DNA from: Chloroflexota bacterium
GTDB lineage: Bacteria; Chloroflexota; Dehalococcoidia; CAUJGQ01
NCBI GenBank assembly: GCA_963170165.1
Contig: CAUJGQ010000013.1
Location: 1-42,358, forward strand
Direction: 5' to 3'
DNA: 42,358 nucleotides
Positions 18,540-26,830 of this stretch are shown piece after piece. The stretch's first letter is position 1; every line of letters starts with the position of its first letter. Below the pieces are notes generated by a model. It was not told the DNA's origin. It worked only from the letters and a program-made list of their open reading frames with translations, and did no database searches. Made by a program: the position numbers and the translations under genes.

Positions 18540-19577
18540 ATGTCCACGAACAGTCAGGCAGTGCGGCCCATCGCCAAGAAGCTGGAGGGGATCGCGCCGC
18601 GGGCGTGGGAGCATCCGGCAGACCGAGCGGCACTGGCCACGATGCAGGCCATCCCTGGCTTTGATGAGGTGCTGAAGAAGCTGTTCAGCATCTTCGGTGA
18701 GCGGGGCGCGCGTCTGGCGTTTCAGGCCAACTCCGTGCGCGTCTCCGCCAAGCAGTTCCCCCGCCTGCACAAGCTGTGGCTGGATGTGCACGACATCTTG
18801 GACGCCGACCAGGAGTACGAGTTGTACGTCTCCCAGGCGCCGCAGGTCAACGCCGGCGCTTTCGGCCTGGAGAAGCCGTGGGTGGTGTTGCTCTCCGGCT
18901 CGCTGCGCACCCTCTCCGATGATGAGGTGGGCTTCATCATGGGGCACGAGCTGGGGCATGTGCTCAGCGGTCACGCCCTGTATCACACTATGTTGGTGAT
19001 GCTGACGCGCATTGCCCAGGGCGGGCTGCCCGTTCTGCAACTGGCCACCACCCCGATCGTGCTCGGCCTGCTGGAGTGGTACCGCAAGAGTGAGATCTCC
19101 TGCGACCGCGCTGGGCTGCTCGCTGTTCAGCAGCCGGACGCCGGCATGAGCACGATGATGCGCCTGGCCGGCGGCGGCACCGATGAGGAGATGGACCTGT
19201 ACGAGTTTCTGCGCCAGGCGGATGAGTACCGGGGCGGCGGCGCGGCGCTCGACCAATTGATGAAGGTGCTCAATACCATCTACACCACCCATCCCTTCCT
19301 GGTGCTGCGCGCCGCGCTGCTGCGTGACTGGCTGGAGGAAGGGGCCTACGACCGCATCCTGCGCGGCGAATATCCCCGCCGCGGCGACGCGCCCCCCGCC
19401 TGGAAAGACGAAGCCACCGCCGGCCTGCGCCACTACACGGGCAAAGTCTCCGGCACCGCCGGCAAAGCGGGTGAGGCTGTCCGCAAAGCCTGGGAAGCCT
19501 TCGAGCGCGGGCTCAAGGGAGACGGAGAGAAGGGAGCGGGGAGCGGCGAGGACGAGGGACCGGGGGAGAGAGGTTAG
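18540..19577 (+). CDS. M48-family zinc metallopeptidase
   Basis: ATG at 18540 follows CAAGGAGGTCCCGAG, a near-perfect ribosome site. The 345-residue protein contains the zinc-binding motif HELGH (His136, Glu137, His140) in GFIMGHELGHVLSGH. The third ligand is most likely Glu185 in KSEISCDRAGLLA, which fits the M48 (HtpX/Ste24-like) family. Before it, YVSQAPQVNAGAFGLEKPWV is the family segment leading to the active site. Hydrophobic stretches around 145-175 may touch the membrane, but there is no clear N-terminal anchor. The tail (after about residue 310) is charged and low in complexity. Substrates are probably misfolded or membrane proteins. An ABC transporter pair follows 89 bp downstream. 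Confidence 0.92.
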   Translation: MSTNSQAVRPIAKKLEGIAPRAWEHPADRAALATMQAIPGFDEVLKKLFSIFGERGARLAFQANSVRVSAKQFPRLHKLWLDVHDILDADQEYELYVSQAPQVNAGAFGLEKPWVVLLSGSLRTLSDDEVGFIMGHELGHVLSGHALYHTMLVMLTRIAQGGLPVLQLATTPIVLGLLEWYRKSEISCDRAGLLAVQQPDAGMSTMMRLAGGGTDEEMDLYEFLRQADEYRGGGAALDQLMKVLNTIYTTHPFLVLRAALLRDWLEEGAYDRILRGEYPRRGDAPPAWKDEATAGLRHYTGKVSGTAGKAGEAVRKAWEAFERGLKGDGEKGAGSGEDEGPGERG

Positions 19578-19666
19578 GGGTTAGGAAGCAGCGGGGTTAG
19601 AGAACAGGGACGAGGCCGGGGGGTGAGGGCCCGGCTCCCCTTCCCTGACCCGCAGACGAGCGTCTC

Positions 19667-20782
19667 ATGTCCTTTCTGTCGCTGATCGTCAAGAATCTTC
19701 TGCGCCAGCCGGTACGCACCGGGCTAACGGTGCTGGGCATCAGCATTGGCATTACCACCGTGGTGGCGCTGGGGGTGATCACGGCCGGGCTGAAGTCGAC
19801 CTCCGGCGAGTTGATCACCGCCGGTGGCTCCGACTTCCTGGTCGCCCAGCAGGGCACCGCCGACCTGTCATTTAGCACCGTCTCCGAGGCGGACTGGCAG
19901 GCGGTGAGCAGGATGCCAGGCGTGGCGCAGGCGATCGGTGTGCTCATCCATATCACCCGCGCCGGCGATAACCCCTTCTTCCCGGTGCTGGGCATCCGTG
20001 CCGAAGACCTGGCCCGCCGGGCCGTGCCCTTGCGGGAGGGGGTGTTGTTTCCGCCCGGCGCCGGCGATGTGGTGGTGATGGGTGACAGCGCCGCTGCCAG
20101 CCTGGGTGTCGGCGTGGGAGGAACAGTGCTGGTGGACCGGCGCACCTTCACCATTTCCGGCATCTATCACGCCGGAACCACCTTCGAGGATGCCGGGCTG
20201 TACGCGCCGCTGGCGACAGTCCAGGAGATGACCAGCAAACCGGGGACGGTAACGGCACTGTTCATCACCACGGCGCCAGACAGCAGCACCGCCGCCGTCG
20301 CCACCACCATCGAGGAGCGCTTTCCCAATCTGGAGGCGGTCACCTCCGTTGATGAGTACGACGAGGTAGACCAGGGGTTGCGTCTGATTGACGCCGCCAA
20401 TCTCGCCATCTCCGTACTGGCGGTGGGCATTGGCGCCATCGGTGTGATGAACACGATGGTGATGTCGGTCTTCGAGCGCACCCGCCAGATCGGCATCCTG
20501 CGGGCCGTGGGCTGGAGCGGCAGCCGCATCATGCGCATGATCCTGGGCGAATCGCTGATCCTCTGCCTGCTGGCGGCGGTGGCCGGGTCGTTGCTCGGGG
20601 TGCTGGCCACGCTGGCTATCGCCGAGCTGCCGGAGGTACGGACGCTGCTCAAGCTGGAGTTTGCCCCGGTGATCTTCGTGCGCGCGCTGCTCGTGGCCGT
20701 CATCGTCGCGCTTGCGGGAGCGATCTATCCCGCCATCCGCGCCGTGCGGCTGACGCCAATGGAGGCGTTGCGCTATGAGTGA
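19667..20782 (+). CDS. ABC transporter permease, MacB/FtsX type
   Basis: The 371-residue protein has one N-terminal transmembrane helix (LTVLGISIGITTVVALGVIT), a large extracytoplasmic MacB-like domain (about 45-235), and an FtsX domain with three helices at the C-terminus. The FtsX segment reads MVMSVFERTRQIGILRAVGW. It ends in the canonical AIRAVRLTPMEALRYE. Such permeases act as mechanotransmission exporters of lipids, peptides or antibiotics, working with a LolD-type ATPase. That ATPase gene overlaps its end by 8 bp (20775-20782), so the two are translationally coupled. The start at 19667 has no strong ribosome site but fits the family N-terminus. Confidence 0.93.
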   Translation: MSFLSLIVKNLLRQPVRTGLTVLGISIGITTVVALGVITAGLKSTSGELITAGGSDFLVAQQGTADLSFSTVSEADWQAVSRMPGVAQAIGVLIHITRAGDNPFFPVLGIRAEDLARRAVPLREGVLFPPGAGDVVVMGDSAAASLGVGVGGTVLVDRRTFTISGIYHAGTTFEDAGLYAPLATVQEMTSKPGTVTALFITTAPDSSTAAVATTIEERFPNLEAVTSVDEYDEVDQGLRLIDAANLAISVLAVGIGAIGVMNTMVMSVFERTRQIGILRAVGWSGSRIMRMILGESLILCLLAAVAGSLLGVLATLAIAELPEVRTLLKLEFAPVIFVRALLVAVIVALAGAIYPAIRAVRLTPMEALRYE

Positions 20783-21467
20783 CGCCGCGCCGGAACCCGC
20801 GGTCATGGTTCGCGGTGTCACCAAGACCTTCGAGCGTGCCCGCGTGCCGGCGCTGCGTGGGGTGGATCTGACCGTTCAGCCGGGGGAGTTCGTGGCAATC
20901 GTTGGCCCCAGTGGCTGCGGCAAGAGCACGCTGCTGCACCTGCTGGCCGCGCTGGATGTGCCAGACAGTGGCGCGCTGGTGGTGGGCGGGCACAACCTGG
21001 CGTCGGGCCGGAGGCTCAACCACTACCGCGCCCGTGATGCCGGTATCGTCTTTCAGCTTGACAACCTACTGCCCTCCCTCACCGCTGCCGAAAACGTGCA
21101 GGCGCCGATGTTCGAGACGGGCCGCTCACGCCAGGAGCGTAAGGAGCGCGCGGCGGAGCTGCTGGCGCTGGTGGGGCTGACGGGCAAAGAGCGCCAGCGC
21201 CCGGCCGAGCTGTCCGGGGGCGAGCGCCAGCGGGTCGCCATCGCCCGCGCCCTGGCCAATGACCCACCGTTGCTGCTGGCCGATGAGCCCACCGGCCGGC
21301 TGGACTCCGAGGCCGGCCGCCGGGTGCTGGATCTGCTGGAGGAGCTGCGCGCCCGCCGCGGCCTCACCATCATCCTCGTAACCCATGACCCTGCCGTCGC
21401 TGCCCGCGCCGATCGCACGATCCGGATGCTGGACGGCCGGATGGTGGATGACGGCACGGCGGCCTAA
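20775..21467 (+). CDS. ABC transporter ATP-binding protein, LolD/MacB type
   Basis: The 230-residue ATPase has all ABC motifs: Walker A GPSGCGKST, Q-loop in VFQLDNLLPSLTAAEN, signature ELSGGERQRVAIARAL, Walker B LLLADEPTGRLD, and the switch His in LVTHDP. It belongs to the LolD/MacB/FtsE group, which pairs with FtsX-type permeases. It starts inside the permease gene (8-bp overlap). Its stop TAA shares the sequence CTAA with the stop of the convergent RidA-like gene, so the two genes overlap by 4 bp (21464-21467). Confidence 0.95.
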   Translation: MSDAAPEPAVMVRGVTKTFERARVPALRGVDLTVQPGEFVAIVGPSGCGKSTLLHLLAALDVPDSGALVVGGHNLASGRRLNHYRARDAGIVFQLDNLLPSLTAAENVQAPMFETGRSRQERKERAAELLALVGLTGKERQRPAELSGGERQRVAIARALANDPPLLLADEPTGRLDSEAGRRVLDLLEELRARRGLTIILVTHDPAVAARADRTIRMLDGRMVDDGTAA

Positions 21468-21937
21468 GCGCGCAGCTGGACGATCAGCTCAATCTCCACT
21501 GGGATACTGCCGGTGTCAGAGCCGGGGAGCGACTGCATACCCACCGCGGAGCGGGCGTGGCGGCCACGGTCGCCCCACAGTGAGACGAACAGGTCCGAGG
21601 CGCCGTTGATCACCTGCGGCTGCTGGTAGAAGTCCTCGGTGCAGTTGACCATGCCCAGCAACTTGACGATGCGCTCCACACGGTCCAGGTCACCGATGGT
21701 GGCCCGGAGGGTGGCCAGCAGGTTGATGGCGACATTGCGGGCGGCGGCGTAGCCCTGGTCCACGGTCAGGTCACGGCCGACCTTGCCCAGCAGCTGTTCG
21801 CGCAGCTCGCCCCGCGGGCCGTGGCCGGACAGGTAGACGAGGTTCCCCACCTGGACGGCGGGAACGTAGTTGGCCACCGGCCGCGGCGGCTCGGGCAGAT
21901 CGATGCCCATTTGCTTGAGCTTGGCCTCAATCTCCAT
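21464..21937 (-). CDS. RidA/YjgF-family protein
   Basis: The 157-residue protein matches the RidA superfamily (YjgF_endoribonuc-like 1 group): PRPVANYVPAVQVGNLVYLS at the start, GHGP, then AARNVAINLLATLRATIGDL and VEIELIVQL at the end. Classical RidA deaminates reactive enamines and imines from PLP enzymes. This longer subgroup, whose start reads MEIEAKLKQMGIDLPEPP, often lacks that activity, so the function is uncertain. ATG at 21937 is chosen because AAGGGGGAA precedes it and the family N-terminus begins there; the frame stays open to 22147. It is convergent with the ABC ATPase and divergent from the lipoprotein gene. Confidence 0.88.
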   Translation of the reverse strand: MEIEAKLKQMGIDLPEPPRPVANYVPAVQVGNLVYLSGHGPRGELREQLLGKVGRDLTVDQGYAAARNVAINLLATLRATIGDLDRVERIVKLLGMVNCTEDFYQQPQVINGASDLFVSLWGDRGRHARSAVGMQSLPGSDTGSIPVEIELIVQLRA

Positions 21938-22051
21938 GCGATTCCCCCTTTGTTTTGGGGCAGCATACAAGAACATGGCGTGACAGCGCGCGAACGTGGC
22001 TCGTACAATCCTGCACAAGGCCCGCCGTGTCCCGCGGACGGACGGGAGTCT

Positions 22052-22642
22052 ATGCCCCAGACAATCCCTCGTGTGCGCGCCGCTCTGGCCGTGCTGGCAC
22101 TGCTGGCGCTGCTGGCGGGCGGCTGCCTCGGCACGCTGCGCCAGCACCCGGACGCCGCCTCACTCGCCCGCGCGCCGGAGGATCTGCTTGACGTGCCCAA
22201 CCGCGTCGATCGCCCCTCCTGGCTGCTGCGGCGCAAGCCGGGCTGGGTGGGAGCGCACGAGGTCGAATACGGCGGCACCGCCAGCGACCACGCTCGTACC
22301 GTGATTCAGGCGGTAGTGTTCGTCGACACGGCCACCGCGGCCGAGGCCTATGCCCGCCTGACGCCGGAGTATCTGCGCCGGCTCCGCGGCGAGCGCATGG
22401 ACGCGCTGCCCAAGACCGCCGCCCCCTCCGTGCCGATCCCGGCCGATGAGATCGCCATCACCGAGTACCCGCTGAAGATGGCGCCAGAGGACCCGGACGC
22501 GGGCAAGGAGATGATCGTGCAGCTGATCACCCTCCGCGCCGGGCGGACGGTCGTTGTGATCGATAGCATTGGCTACAGCTACGAGGACCTGGCGCCGGCG
22601 GTGGCGGAGCTGGTGCGTGCCGGGCGCTCGCTGAAACCGTGA
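22052..22642 (+). CDS. Putative lipoprotein, unknown function
   Basis: The 196-residue protein starts with a lipoprotein-type signal (MPQTIPRVRAALAVLALLAL, then LAGGC with the Cys at about residue 25). The mature part is a mixed alpha/beta domain with VVFVDTATAAEAYARLTPEY and ends IDSIGYSYEDLAPAVAELV. I do not recognise a family. It may be anchored outside the membrane. The start ATG at 22052 follows GACGGGAG. Its stop is 11 bp before the start of the glycosyltransferase gene, so the two are likely co-transcribed, which hints at a role in the cell envelope. Confidence 0.78.
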   Translation: MPQTIPRVRAALAVLALLALLAGGCLGTLRQHPDAASLARAPEDLLDVPNRVDRPSWLLRRKPGWVGAHEVEYGGTASDHARTVIQAVVFVDTATAAEAYARLTPEYLRRLRGERMDALPKTAAPSVPIPADEIAITEYPLKMAPEDPDAGKEMIVQLITLRAGRTVVVIDSIGYSYEDLAPAVAELVRAGRSLKP

Positions 22643-22653
22643 GGAAGCCGGGC

Positions 22654-24144
22654 ATGACCGCAATCCGCACGGCAGCGCAGGGCAGCTGGCCAATGGCGTC
22701 CGCGCGTCGTTGCGGCGGTCTTGCTGCCCTCCTGGCGGCTGGTCTGGCGCTGGAGACGGTGCTGCTGGCCGGGCTGGTGCTGCCGTTTGGCCTGTGGCGC
22801 TTCCCCGGCGTAATCGCGGCAGACCGGCCGCTGCGGGTGGCCCTGGGTGAGGATGCCGGCGGGGCGCTGCGGTTTGCCGTGGCGGTGCTGGCGGCATTCG
22901 CGCTATACGCCGCGGCCTGCCGGGTGGCGCTGGCGCTGCACGGGCGGCGGGCGGCCGCCGTCGCCTTCGGTGGCTGCCTGCTGTTTGCGCTGACGCTTAC
23001 CGCCGCCAACCCCGTCTCCTCGCATGACGTCTATCACAACGTCTCCGATGCCCGGACGGTCTGGCTGTACCGCGACAACCCCACCGTGTTACCGCCGGGC
23101 GCCTACCCCGATGACCCCATCGCCGAGCAGGTGCCTGCCTGGCGCTCGACGCCCAGCATCTACGGACCGGTGTGGTACGCCGGCTCCGGTGTGGTGCTGT
23201 GGCTGGCGGGGGATGGGCTGCGCGCCAACGTCATCGGCCACAAGCTGCTGACCGCCGCCTTCTTGCTGGCGACGGTGGCGCTGGCGATGGTGATTGCCGG
23301 GCGGCTGCGGCCGGGCGCGGCGGTGGCGGGCGGTGTGCTGGCCGGATGGAACCCGCTGCTGTTGTGGGAGACGGCCGGCAACGCCCACAACGACATCGTC
23401 ATGGTGTGCTTCGCCCTGGTGGCGGTGTACGCGCTGGTGCGCGGCTGGTGGCGGGCGGTCTTCCCGCTGCTGGCGGTGGCGGTAGCCACCAAGTATACCG
23501 TCCTGGTGCTTGGCCCGATCCTGCTGCTGTGGCTGTTGCGCCGGCGGGCGCCGCGCGGCCGGGTGGCGCAATCGCTGGCGCTGGGCGGCGCGACGCTGCT
23601 GGCGCTGCACCTCCCCTTTCTCACCGGCGCCGACACGCTGGCCGCGCTGGCGCGAGAGGCCGGGTATGCCGCCTATACGCCCGCCGCGCTGGCGCAGACG
23701 TTGTTGTGGTGGGTGACGCGCGTCGATGGCACGCTGCTGTGGCACCTGATCCGGCCGCTGCAACTGCTGGCGCTGCTGGCCATCTACATCGTGCTCCTGC
23801 GACGGCTATGGCGGGCCGAGGCCGGATGCGATCACGCGCCGGTGCGTACCGCCTGCTGGGCTACCTTTGCACTGCTGGTGGCAGCCTGCGGCTGGTTTGG
23901 CCCGTGGTACGTGGTGTGGCTGGCGCCGCTGGCCGCGCTGCTGCCCGGCAGCCGTCCCGCCTGGGTGGCGGTGGTGTTTTCCGCCACGGCCATGCTGATG
24001 TACGTCCCCATGAGCTGGCTGAGCGCCGCCCATCCCGTGATCGTGCAATCTGCTGCGGTGGCGACGGCCTTTGTGCCGCCGTTAGGGGTGATCCGCTATC
24101 AGCGAGAGGCGGGAGCACCGGCCCCGTTGACCGCTGATGGTTGA
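22654..24144 (+). CDS. GT-C type (MptB/GT87-like) membrane glycosyltransferase
   Basis: The 496-residue protein has about 11-13 hydrophobic helices. After the first pair comes NPVSSHDVYHNVSDARTVW, which holds the acidic residues expected in the first outer loop of GT-C enzymes. STPSIYGPVWY and GWNPLLLWETAGNAHNDIVM are typical of the polyprenol-phosphate-mannose-dependent alpha-mannosyltransferase (MptB-like) group. Such enzymes add sugars to lipids or glycans on the outer membrane face. ATG at 22654 is chosen for the GAGGAAG upstream; GTG at 22639 overlaps the previous stop. The end overlaps the YraN start by 8 bp. The sugar donor and acceptor are inference only. Confidence 0.82.
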   Translation: MTAIRTAAQGSWPMASARRCGGLAALLAAGLALETVLLAGLVLPFGLWRFPGVIAADRPLRVALGEDAGGALRFAVAVLAAFALYAAACRVALALHGRRAAAVAFGGCLLFALTLTAANPVSSHDVYHNVSDARTVWLYRDNPTVLPPGAYPDDPIAEQVPAWRSTPSIYGPVWYAGSGVVLWLAGDGLRANVIGHKLLTAAFLLATVALAMVIAGRLRPGAAVAGGVLAGWNPLLLWETAGNAHNDIVMVCFALVAVYALVRGWWRAVFPLLAVAVATKYTVLVLGPILLLWLLRRRAPRGRVAQSLALGGATLLALHLPFLTGADTLAALAREAGYAAYTPAALAQTLLWWVTRVDGTLLWHLIRPLQLLALLAIYIVLLRRLWRAEAGCDHAPVRTACWATFALLVAACGWFGPWYVVWLAPLAALLPGSRPAWVAVVFSATAMLMYVPMSWLSAAHPVIVQSAAVATAFVPPLGVIRYQREAGAPAPLTADG

Positions 24145-24529
24145 GCGCCAGCCGAAGCCAAGCGGCGCGCGGATGTCGCTGGGCGCGCGTGGGGAGCATC
24201 TGGCTGCCGCCTATCTGGAGCGGCACGGCTACCGGGTGGTGCAGCGCAACCTGCGGCTGCCACCCTGGGGCGAGATTGACCTCGTGGCCGAGCGCGACGG
24301 GGTGACGGTGCTGGTGGAGGTGCGCGCCCGCCGGGACGGTGACGCACGCTTTGGCCCGGCGCTGGCCTCGCTCTCCACCGCCAAACAGTCACGGATGCTG
24401 CGCGCGGCGGAAGCCTACCTGGCGCAAGCCGGCGATGACCGCGCCATCCGCATTGATCTGGTGGCGGTGACGCTTGACCGCGCCGGCCGCGTCACCGCCA
24501 TCGACCACATCGAGAACGCGCTAGCGTGA
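24137..24529 (+). CDS. YraN/UPF0102-family endonuclease-fold protein
   Basis: The 130-residue protein has the complete UPF0102 signature: LGARGEHLAAAYLERHGYRV, then GEIDLVAERDGVTVLVEVRA. Glu46, Asp48, Glu61 and the following Val-Arg fill the PD-(D/E)XK-like active site. The family resembles Holliday-junction resolvases and is often found near rnhB or rpsB, which is not the case here. The start ATG lies inside the end of the glycosyltransferase gene (8-bp overlap, ATGGTTGA). An internal ATG at 24173 would also keep all motifs. The role in DNA repair or uptake is not established. Confidence 0.92.
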   Translation: MVERQPKPSGARMSLGARGEHLAAAYLERHGYRVVQRNLRLPPWGEIDLVAERDGVTVLVEVRARRDGDARFGPALASLSTAKQSRMLRAAEAYLAQAGDDRAIRIDLVAVTLDRAGRVTAIDHIENALA

Positions 24530-24539
24530 GCGGAAGGCG

Positions 24540-25070
24540 TTAGTCCATCAGCGCCTCAATCACGCGCTCGACAATGGCATCGGCTTTGGCGCGCATTTCG
24601 TCGTCGGTGGCATCCTGAATCGGGTGAGGGACGAAGATGCGGCGGACTTCGGGCAGGCCGAGCGCGGCGGCCTGCTTCTCGGCGGCGTCCACAAACACCG
24701 ATGAGGCGATGAAGACCGACGGAATGCCGCGCGTCTCAAACCAGGTCGTGTCGTGCACACTGCACGTTGTACAGGAGCCTCAGTCGGCCAGGGCTTCGAT
24801 GACGAAGCCGGCCTCCGCCGCGATCTCCTGGCGGAGCGCATCGGGCGCCGGCTTGGTGAAGGTTGGCTTGGCGTAGCGCCGGAACGTCACCCCGGGCAGC
24901 CGGGCTGCCAGCCGCTCCTCCAGCCGGTCAATCAGCACGTTGCCACGCGGCTTGCTGATATCCAGCAGCGCCACCGTGCCGGTCACCTGCTCCGGCCGTG
25001 CCGCCAGGCTCCGCCGTACCGGCGTCCGCTCGTCGGTGGGGTCCAGAATTGTCGTTCCTGTCACCGTCAT
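24540..25070 (-). CDS. UGSC-family selenoprotein (UGA at codon 97 read as Sec)
   Basis: Read with the UGA at 24782-24780 as selenocysteine, this is a single 176-residue protein. Without that it splits into a 96-residue part and an unstarted remainder. The UGA sits in ALAD-U-G-S-C-TTCSVHDTTW, the exact motif that names the UGSC (seleno)protein family. The frame, protein-like composition and conserved features run on past it (RGIPSVFIASSVFVDAAEKQ, then FVPHPIQDATDDEM). A perfect hairpin follows the UGA at SECIS distance. The second part has no ribosome site of its own; its only candidate GTG lies inside the hairpin. The start ATG at 25070 follows CAGGGGGAACC. The biochemical function of the family is not known; a redox role is likely. 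The gene lies 58 bp downstream of the thioredoxin-fold partner, clearly in one operon. Confidence 0.88.
24752..24766 (-). promoter_or_regulatory. Predicted bacterial SECIS hairpin of the UGSC gene
   Basis: On the mRNA strand the sequence CGUGCA-GUG-UGCACG forms a perfect 6-bp stem with a loop starting in G. Nineteen nucleotides separate the UGA (24782-24780) from the loop. Bacterial SECIS elements have a G in the first two loop positions and lie about 16-37 nt from the UGA, so this fits. It would bind SelB. Confidence 0.75.
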
Positions 25071-25128
25071 GGTTCCCCCTGGTAGCTGCTCCGTCGCGGC
25101 CGTGGGCGCCGTTGCCCTCCGGACGCCC

Positions 25129-26700
25129 CTACTCGTCGATCTTCCGTGTGACCATCACCGAGCCCATCGGGCCGCTGACCCAACCCTGGAAGTACGCGCC
25201 GAACTTACCCGCCTCTCCGCCGGCGACGACGAGGGTGATCATCTCTACCGTGCGGAACTTGGGCACGAGCGTATCCAAGCCAATGCGCTCTGCCACCTGG
25301 CGGGTGAGCCCCTCGGCACAGGCGTCATCGCGCACCAGTTCGCGCACCGGGCGCAGTGTGGCCCGCTGAATCGCTTCCTTGAATTGCTGCTTGCTCCAGC
25401 CGTCGCGGGCGATGGTGTCCACATGCTCGGGCGGGATCACCGCGACGATCTCTCCATAGCTGTAGTGCTTGGGGTGCCCGGCAGCGGCCATGGTCAGACC
25501 GTAGCTGGTGGCAAGCGAGGCAGCCCCGCGCGACAGTTGATCCATGAACCCCACCGGCGCGCCGCCGGCGAAGACTGTGACGGTGCTGTCCTCCGGCCGG
25601 AAGCCGCGCTCGACGTGGAGCGGCTCCCAGTTGGAGCGGGCTTCGTGCTCGGCGAAGCACATCGTGTATTTGCCCGGCTGGCCCAGCGCCGCGCGGTCCA
25701 CATCCCCCGGCCGGCCACCGCCGACGTTGCGCACGACGAGCTGCACGGCGCGGCCGATGGTAGCGTTGGCGCGGTTGCCCTGGCCCAGGCAGTTCATGCC
25801 GTAGTTCATGCCAATGCGGTCACGCACGGGGCCGTTGACGATGATCACCGGCGTGGGGAAGAACGTCGTCGCCAGCACGCCGTGAATGTTGAACTCGTCT
25901 GTACAGATCGCCTCCACTGCCGCGATCACCACGGGGAGGTACTCCGGCTTGCAGCCGGCCATCACGGCGTTGATGGCGACCTTTTCGACGGTGACGGGCG
26001 CCATGTTGGGCGGCACGATGGCGACGGCAGACTGCGGGTCGCGGCGGGTCGCGGCCAGCATCCGCAGCACGCGCTCCGGTGTTGGCGGCACCACGGGCAG
26101 GCCGTCGGTCAACCCCTGGTCAAACAGAAACTCGAACGGGTCATCCTGCGGCGCGATCTCGATGCGGCGGGCGCGCAGGGGGCTGCCCTCCGCCTCGGCC
26201 GCCAGCCGCTCGGCGATGCCGGGCTCCACCGAGCGGGAGCCGCAGCCCGGCCGCCACTCCGGGTACAGGTCCCACTCCAGTTCCGGCAGCTCCACCCCGG
26301 CCGGTGGCGCCAGCTCCTCGTACAGCGATTCCCATTCCTCGCGCACAAAGCCGGTGATGCGCCGTTGCTCCACACCGCCGGCGTCCGCCAGGAGAATGGC
26401 CGGTACGGTGTCCAGCTCGTACGCGAATGAGGTGCGTAGGGCGGAGTCATCGAGCACCGGCAGCGTCAGGTTGAAGCGCTCCTCAAGCGCTGCGCCGCCA
26501 TCCTCATCCTGGGCAATCAGCCAGACATCCACTGCGCCACCGAAGTGGCGGTGCGCCGCCTCAATCAGCGGCATCGACAGCACCGAGGTGGGGCAGTCCT
26601 CCTTGACAAAGCACAGCAGCGCAGGGCGGCCGGTGGGAAACGACCGCGCCACACCACCCGAATCCGCAAGCGTGAACGAGGGAAGGAGGGTAGTGACCAT
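25129..26700 (-). CDS. Thioredoxin-fold protein, partner of the UGSC selenoprotein
   Basis: The 523-residue protein has two parts. Residues about 1-125 look like a thioredoxin/peroxiredoxin fold: FVKEDCPTS with Cys36 at the usual place of the active-site Cys (C-P-T-S rather than C-x-x-C), and a cis-Pro segment DTVPAILLAD (Pro100). Residues about 150-523 form a large conserved-looking domain (DGLPVVPPTPERVLRMLAAT, then NMAPVTVEKVAINAVMAGCK, then GPMGSVMVTRKIDE at the end) that I cannot assign. It contains further Cys residues, for example in GCGSRS and MNCLGQGNRANA. It is the first gene of the operon with the selenoprotein. I infer that it exchanges electrons with, or processes a substrate for, the UGSC protein. 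The ATG at 26700 has no clear ribosome site. Confidence 0.75.
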   Translation of the reverse strand: MVTTLLPSFTLADSGGVARSFPTGRPALLCFVKEDCPTSVLSMPLIEAAHRHFGGAVDVWLIAQDEDGGAALEERFNLTLPVLDDSALRTSFAYELDTVPAILLADAGGVEQRRITGFVREEWESLYEELAPPAGVELPELEWDLYPEWRPGCGSRSVEPGIAERLAAEAEGSPLRARRIEIAPQDDPFEFLFDQGLTDGLPVVPPTPERVLRMLAATRRDPQSAVAIVPPNMAPVTVEKVAINAVMAGCKPEYLPVVIAAVEAICTDEFNIHGVLATTFFPTPVIIVNGPVRDRIGMNYGMNCLGQGNRANATIGRAVQLVVRNVGGGRPGDVDRAALGQPGKYTMCFAEHEARSNWEPLHVERGFRPEDSTVTVFAGGAPVGFMDQLSRGAASLATSYGLTMAAAGHPKHYSYGEIVAVIPPEHVDTIARDGWSKQQFKEAIQRATLRPVRELVRDDACAEGLTRQVAERIGLDTLVPKFRTVEMITLVVAGGEAGKFGAYFQGWVSGPMGSVMVTRKIDE

Positions 26701-26830
26701 GCGGGGAGTGTAGGCGCTGGCGCGGGCAACGGGAAGCAGCGAGCGGGGTTTTCTGGGGAGGGGGTGCCGCTCCCACCACAGGCGGCGGCCCGACTGGTTA
26801 CGAGCGAAGCGCTCTCAGGTCGCCATCCCG

